A DNA stretch of 64,000 nt from Cyrtodaria siliqua (Eukaryota > Mollusca > Bivalvia > Adapedonta > Hiatellidae): positions 124,001-188,000 of the forward strand of contig JAWPHD010004371.1 in NCBI GenBank assembly GCA_037043455.1, given 5' to 3'. Of this stretch, positions 60,035-64,000 are shown piece by piece; within the stretch, counting starts at the first letter, position 1, and each line of letters opens with the position of its first letter. Below the pieces are notes generated by a model. That model was not told the DNA's origin, searched no databases, and saw only the letters and a list, made by a program, of their open reading frames with translations. The position numbers were made by a program, and so were the translations under genes.

Positions 60035-60277
60035 GATGTCCTGTTTTAATGGGTTGACAGTAGGGTAAGTGTGAGGTTTGGTGCACCCTAGAAACGGTTT
60101 AAACCCCCAGTGGCCTATTTTGCCACTGGCCGTTCCAAGGCGGTAGCCCTATTGCGTTTTTTACTACTTTAGCCTCTTCGTTTGTCTGTTTGCGTGTTTG
60201 TTTTTGTGTTTTGTGGTTGACTGTCGTCCTTGAATGCTGCTTTCCCTGTCCGATATTTTTATCCTTCTTTAACTTCC
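60035..60277 (+). mobile_element. RT-element 3' tail next to the previous copy
   Basis: From GTCCTGTTTTAATGGGTTGA to CCCTGTCCGATATTTTTATC. About 60 bases around TTGTCAACC-GTGATG are deleted (60,153). It lies about 70 bases after the 59,036 copy in the same orientation. Together they occupy one site that is uninterrupted at 27,765-27,790 (AGCCTTTAACTTCAATACC). Confidence 0.85.
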
Positions 60278-61524
60278 ATACATCTTAGTTATGCTTCATA
60301 CTTCTTAAGGCGTGAACTTAGGAATAATGAATCGAGAATTTACGAAGTTAGCAACCATGGAGTTAGAAGTACAAAGTAGTGAAGTTAGAAATCTTGAAGT
60401 TAGATGACTTTTAAAGAAGATAAAAGTAATGCAGTCACTTCTAATGAAATTAGAGGTAATGACATAAAATGTAATTAACTCGTGAAGTTACGAGTAATGA
60501 AATACTATGAAGTACAAGTATAGTAATTCTATGAAGAATATGCAACTTTCATCGCGCAACATAAGCTTTTGTTTTTATTTTATAAAAAAGCAATCTCTGT
60601 TACAACGTTGTGAACAATGCTTGCAACAGTTCAAGCCCTCTTGCCTCGGGTTGAGCAGACCTCAATATGTATAGTCAATAGTACGACAATTTAATCCCGA
60701 AAATGGTATGCATATGATAGTGAACATGGCCATGTTGTTTTATGTCATTCCATGGGTGTGAACCCAATGTCTAACAAAATGATTTGCCCGCACTTAGGCC
60801 CCGCACTGCACCACAAACAAAGATAAATTAAATTTAAAACCAAAAGGACTATACACAACACATCGCATGGTAGAGACAGTGTCACCGCCCGAACGGTCAT
60901 TAGCAATAATTATAACATCATAATGTATTTCTTATTAAATGTGCGTATGCACTAAACAAGGTTCTATGACTAAACCAATTTAATTATTGTTGATGATTAT
61001 AACTGGTCTGGAAACACTAATGTTCATGTAAACGTTTGCCCTGAAACGCGTACGACTCGAGACAATGTTGTATTCATTACTCATATGATGCAGTAAATCT
61101 ATAAACAAAAATTGCTACATGTGACCCACTATGCATTAATATTTAATTTTATGATTTAACAACAAAGACACTACGATCCATCTAGTAGATTTTAAGGCAC
61201 ATTATAACTGACACACATTATGAATGACACCAAACCCTGTACTAGTCGACTTTGTTCACTTTAAAACCAGAAAATTGCCTTTGTGATTTCGTTTAACAAC
61301 CAAATGACATTCATACTTTGTCCTTTATTTCCACTGACAAGTGTTGTTGAATATTTTCTAATCAATCATTCAATACAAGTATCATCTCGGATTTAAAATG
61401 CTTAAGTGGAAATCACAATTATCGATCTCGCTTTGGGACCTGTCGCTAATTGGAATAAATAAACAGAATTATCTACGAATGTTTTGTCTGGAAACAATAC
61501 CCACACAGATGAATTAAAGGCAAG

Positions 61525-61680
61525 ATATGACATCACAAACATAAAAGGGTTGACAATATGACTTCCACCTTCAAATGGTCAAAACATACCGCTGATGGTT
61601 TAAACCAGGTCCACCAGCCTTACCCTATTGTATCCGAATACAACCGGACATTGTACATAAAGATATCCCCGCAAGAATAT
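61525..61680 (-). mobile_element. Old RT-element tail, shared with 29,530
   Basis: Diverged duplicate of the tail at 29,530-29,690 (ACATCACAAACATAAAAGGG, GGTTTAAACCAGGTCCACCA, ACCGGACATTGTACATAAAG). Confidence 0.75.
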
Positions 61681-61832
61681 ATTCGTTAACAATAATATAA
61701 TATAAGTAGCAATTACAACACAATGTTGGTTGTTGCTTTAATCAGATGAATGAATGCAGCATTTATACGAATATACTACATACCGTTCTACATTATTGTT
61801 CTCCGACATATTGTACAGCAAAGTATATGTAT

Positions 61833-62092
61833 TGTTAAATAGGCTCTATGGGTCTATCTATTGTCTATAAGATAAATAGTGGACTTCTTACCTATAGCGT
61901 AGTGCTCCTGTGCTCCTGTCCCAAGTTCTAGACAAGGTGTTGTCGGTCGGAAGGGTATAATTCAAGAGAACGCTTTCTGGAGATGGCCAGTGTTTTTCCG
62001 CGTTCACGTCACGCTCGACGTTGATTGGTTGGTCGCATTGATTCAGAAAGGTCAGTTGCATTCCGGAGGCCCGGTAAAGAGGGTTGACAACA
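61833..62092. mobile_element. 260-bp solo-LTR-like insertion with GTAT duplication
   Basis: Begins TGTTAAATAGG, ends GTTGACAACA (TGTT...AACA termini) and is flanked by GTAT (61,829-61,832 and 62,093-62,096). The paralogue at 29,830-29,855 reads AGTATATGTATGTACACG with one GTAT, an exact empty site. The interior is clearly less AT-rich than its surroundings. On the minus strand it has a CCAACCAATCAACG stretch and TATAGGTAAG. No primer-binding site, gag or pol is present, as expected for a solo LTR. The 4-base duplication fits several LTR families; orientation is not certain. Confidence 0.7.
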
Positions 62093-62224
62093 GTATGTAC
62101 ACGTGTAATGCAAATACGTGCACGTGTAAGGTACACTAATCGCTACTTTAAGCACACATTGTGACAGAATCTAGTACATGAGTTATTTCCAACAACTACT
62201 CATTGAACAGTTTTATATTAGCAA

Positions 62225-62290
62225 GTGTCCATCCGCCTGCCTGCCTGCCTGCCTGCCTGCCTGCCCGTCCGTCCGCCCGCCCTGTCTGTT
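62225..62290 (+). repeat. (CTGC)n microsatellite
   Basis: CTGCCTGCCTGCCTGCCTGC followed by CCGTCCGTCCGCCCG. The copy-1 equivalent near 29,970 is only CTGCCTTCCTGCCTG, so it expanded here. Confidence 0.9.
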
Positions 62291-62856
62291 TATTTTCCTG
62301 TCTGTCTATCCATCGTAGTCCTAATGCTTATATTATACAATTTTCCTGTTAAGTCAACACTTATAAATTGGTCAGTTAACTATGAAAGTATACTGATGTA
62401 AACATACGTGTCATAACAAGCAAGTTTTAATTAAAGAATATCCACAATTGTAATATAGTTAAGGTACCGATCTTAGCAGGTCACATATATACAACAGTGT
62501 GAGAAGCACATTGTTAACAAATATACATAAGAGGTCACGTTGGAGCATTACATTATTTTAATTGTTATTTAATGGCTTATCAACGCATTATCTTTTTTGA
62601 TCACGGGGAGGATACACAGACGTCCACGAACCGTGTTTTGTTCTTACAATTTAATATGTCTTTCATGAATGTTTTTTGTACTGACTCTGATAGGCCCGTT
62701 TTACCACCCCATTTAACAGACGAGACTGAGGTCAAGGTAAGTCTTTTGAATCAAGTCAGACCAAATAAATCCATCTAAGCTCGGAAGCGCGACATCTGGA
62801 TAAAGTGTTCACCATGTTATTTTCTTGGCAACTAATGCCGAATATGTTTTAAGTGA

Positions 62857-63095
62857 TTGGTGCACCCGTGGCTTAGTGGTAAAAGTCTTTAACTTGAAAT
62901 CACGTGCCCTTCACCGCTGTGGGCTCGAATCGTCAAGGGACCAGGAATCCTGATATGAGGAAGCTATCCAGCTATTACAGATCGTCGATGTTTCGCCCGA
63001 AGAGCACATGGATTCTTCCTCAACCAATAGAAGCTGGAATATCGTCATACGACCTTAGCTGTTGGTGCGACTAGAAAATCCAATCCCAATCCAAT
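62857..63095 (+). mobile_element. tRNA-Ser-derived SINE, copy in C unit 5
   Basis: Head GTGGCTTAGTGGTA (a perfect A-box-like TGGCTTAGTGG), AACTTGAAATCACG (tRNA-Ser UGA anticodon loop), a long variable-arm region and GGGCTCGAATC (B-box-like). Body and tail are as in the 30,518 copy, with CCTCAACCAATAGAAGCTGG and CGACCTTAGCTGTTGGTGCG. It occupies the same site as the 30,518 copy, so the insertion predates the duplication. Confidence 0.88.
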
Positions 63096-63211
63096 TATCT
63101 TATAGTGAGTATTAACAATATGCAATAGTCGCCCTTCTTATGACATGTCTGGATTACATAATGCATTTCTTTTATTCCCCTCTTTCCTTTTTGGAATGTG
63201 TTTAGTAGTAT

Positions 63212-64000
63212 GGCAGACGTACATAATGCCTTGTTACTGAGTCTAACATTGCACTTTAAATTGACGTGTAAGCTTGAGGCAGACGTACATAATGCCTTGT
63301 TACTGAGTCTGACATTGCACTTTAAATTGACGTGTAAGCTTGAGGCAGACGTACATAATGCCTTGTTACTGAGTCTGACATTGCACTTTAAATTGACGTG
63401 TAAGCTTGAGGCAGACGTACATAATGCCTTGTTACTGAGTCTGACATTGCACTTTAAATTGACGTGTAAGCTTGAGGCAGACGTACATAATGCCTTGTTA
63501 CTGAGTCTGACATTGCACTTTAAATTGACGTGTAAGCTTGAGGCAGACGTACATAATGCCTTGTTACTGAGTCTGACATTGCACTTTAAATTGACGTGTA
63601 AGCTTGAGGCAGACGTACATAATGCCTTGTTACTGAGTCTGACATTGCACTTTAAATTGACGTGTAAGCTTGAGGCAGACGTACATAATGCCTTGTTACT
63701 GAGTCTGACATTGCACTTAAATTGACGTGTAAGCTTGAGGCAGACGAACATAATGCCTTGTTACTGAGTCTGACATTGCACTTTAAATTGACGAGTAAGC
63801 TTGAGGCAGACGTACATAATGCCTTGTTACTGAGTCTGACATTGTACTTTAAATTGACATGTAAGCTTGCGGCAGACGTACATAATGCCTTGTTACTGAG
63901 TCTGACATTGCACTTTAAGTTGACGAGTAAGCTTGAGGCGGACGTACATAATGCCTTGTTACTGAGTCTGACATTGTACTTCAAATTGACGTGTAAGCTT
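63212..64000 (+). repeat. 66-bp tandem array, about 12 units, running off the window
   Basis: Unit: GGCAGACGTACATAATGCC, TTGTTACTGAGTCTGACATT, GCACTTTAAATTGACGTG, TAAGCTTGA. Units 2-8 are nearly identical. From about 63,717 (a one-base deletion) units become variable (GTACTTT, GACGAGT, GCGGCAG). The paralogues hold a single unit: 30,872-30,940 here in copy 1, and diverged versions at 16,080-16,160, 51,720-51,805 and about 1,190-1,250. Long frames on both strands are artefacts of the unit length being a multiple of 3. Confidence 0.97.

Larger units (their letters stand above)
54640..64000. repeat. Macrosatellite unit 5 (A'-C, second copy)
   Basis: Colinear with 23,080-31,000. It carries its own insertions (55,785; 56,791; 59,036; 60,035; 61,833) and lacks those of copy 1 at 23,892, 26,719, 27,355, 28,202 and 29,097. 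From 63,212 it turns into a 66-bp array that reaches the window end. Confidence 0.9.

Noticed and set aside
30518..62960. Functional tRNA-Ser genes
   Set aside because: The acceptor ends do not pair, the A box or B box is decayed, and both are followed by the SINE body; they are SINE heads.
63095..63984. Long frames through the 66-bp array on both strands
   Set aside because: Same artefact of a unit length divisible by 3; a one-base deletion near 63,717 breaks the frame without ending the array.
1..64000. Hammerhead ribozymes, as known in Penelope-like elements
   Set aside because: I looked for CTGATGA followed by a stem and GAAA; candidate CTGATGAG words (e.g. 17,371 and 53,183) lack a suitable GAAA and stems.
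1..64000. False duplication from unmerged haplotypes
   Set aside because: The two blocks differ by many private insertions and substitutions, are separated by 15 kb of unrelated sequence, and contain an older internal duplication; read depth would settle it, but a simple haplotype artefact is unlikely.

Overview
The window is AT-rich, intron/intergenic-like animal DNA. No intact protein-coding gene is supported anywhere in it. The repeat content points to a bivalve mollusc: tRNA-Ser-derived SINEs with the tail common in bivalves, GACCCC-rich ~155-bp repeats of a type common in bivalves, and many copies of an invertebrate reverse-transcriptase (RT) element. The species cannot be fixed by reading; a heterodont such as a dreissenid or myid clam is a guess.

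The main architecture is a macrosatellite-like repetition that no single ORF reveals. A non-coding unit of roughly 6 kb (an 'A' half followed by a 'B' or 'C' half) recurs in direct orientation: a partial unit at 1-1,875 with a further fragment at 2,140-2,560, an A-B unit at 10,421-17,600, an A'-C unit at 22,690-31,330, A-B again at 47,156-53,400 and A'-C again at 54,640-64,000. The A-B/A'-C pair is itself duplicated: 8.3-31.3 kb pairs with 46.2-64 kb at an offset of about 32-37 kb. Each pair is preceded by an array of the same 48-bp satellite (8,258-10,415 and 46,198-47,155). Aligning paralogous units by eye gives empty sites for many insertions, so insertion boundaries can be read directly.

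Region by region: 1-2.6 kb macrosatellite fragments with SINE tails; 2.9-8.1 kb nested repeats and RT fragments; 8.3-10.4 kb 48-bp array; 10.4-17.6 kb unit A-B containing a 34-bp array; 17.6-18.7 kb minus-strand RT pseudogene; 18.7-21.7 kb the longest RT element (plus strand, with stops and frameshifts); 22.7-31.3 kb unit A'-C with several solo RT 3' tails and a SINE; 31.4-33.5 kb minus-strand RT pseudogene split by an insert; 33.6-45.6 kb low-complexity AT DNA, foldback/MITE-like elements, ~150-bp tandem repeats, RT tails and otherwise unremarkable DNA; 46.2-64 kb second copy of the A-B/A'-C pair, with copy-specific insertions (a MITE with AATT duplication, a solo-LTR-like element, a hairpin-bearing element, a foldback) and a growing 66-bp array that runs off the window.

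The unifying biology is repeat dynamics. A possibly Penelope-like RT element with no recognisable endonuclease has left more than twenty 3' ends in 64 kb, mostly variably 5'-truncated and mostly without obvious target-site duplications. Satellites have been born locally from pieces of a large duplicated unit. All similarity statements are from reading, not from alignment software.
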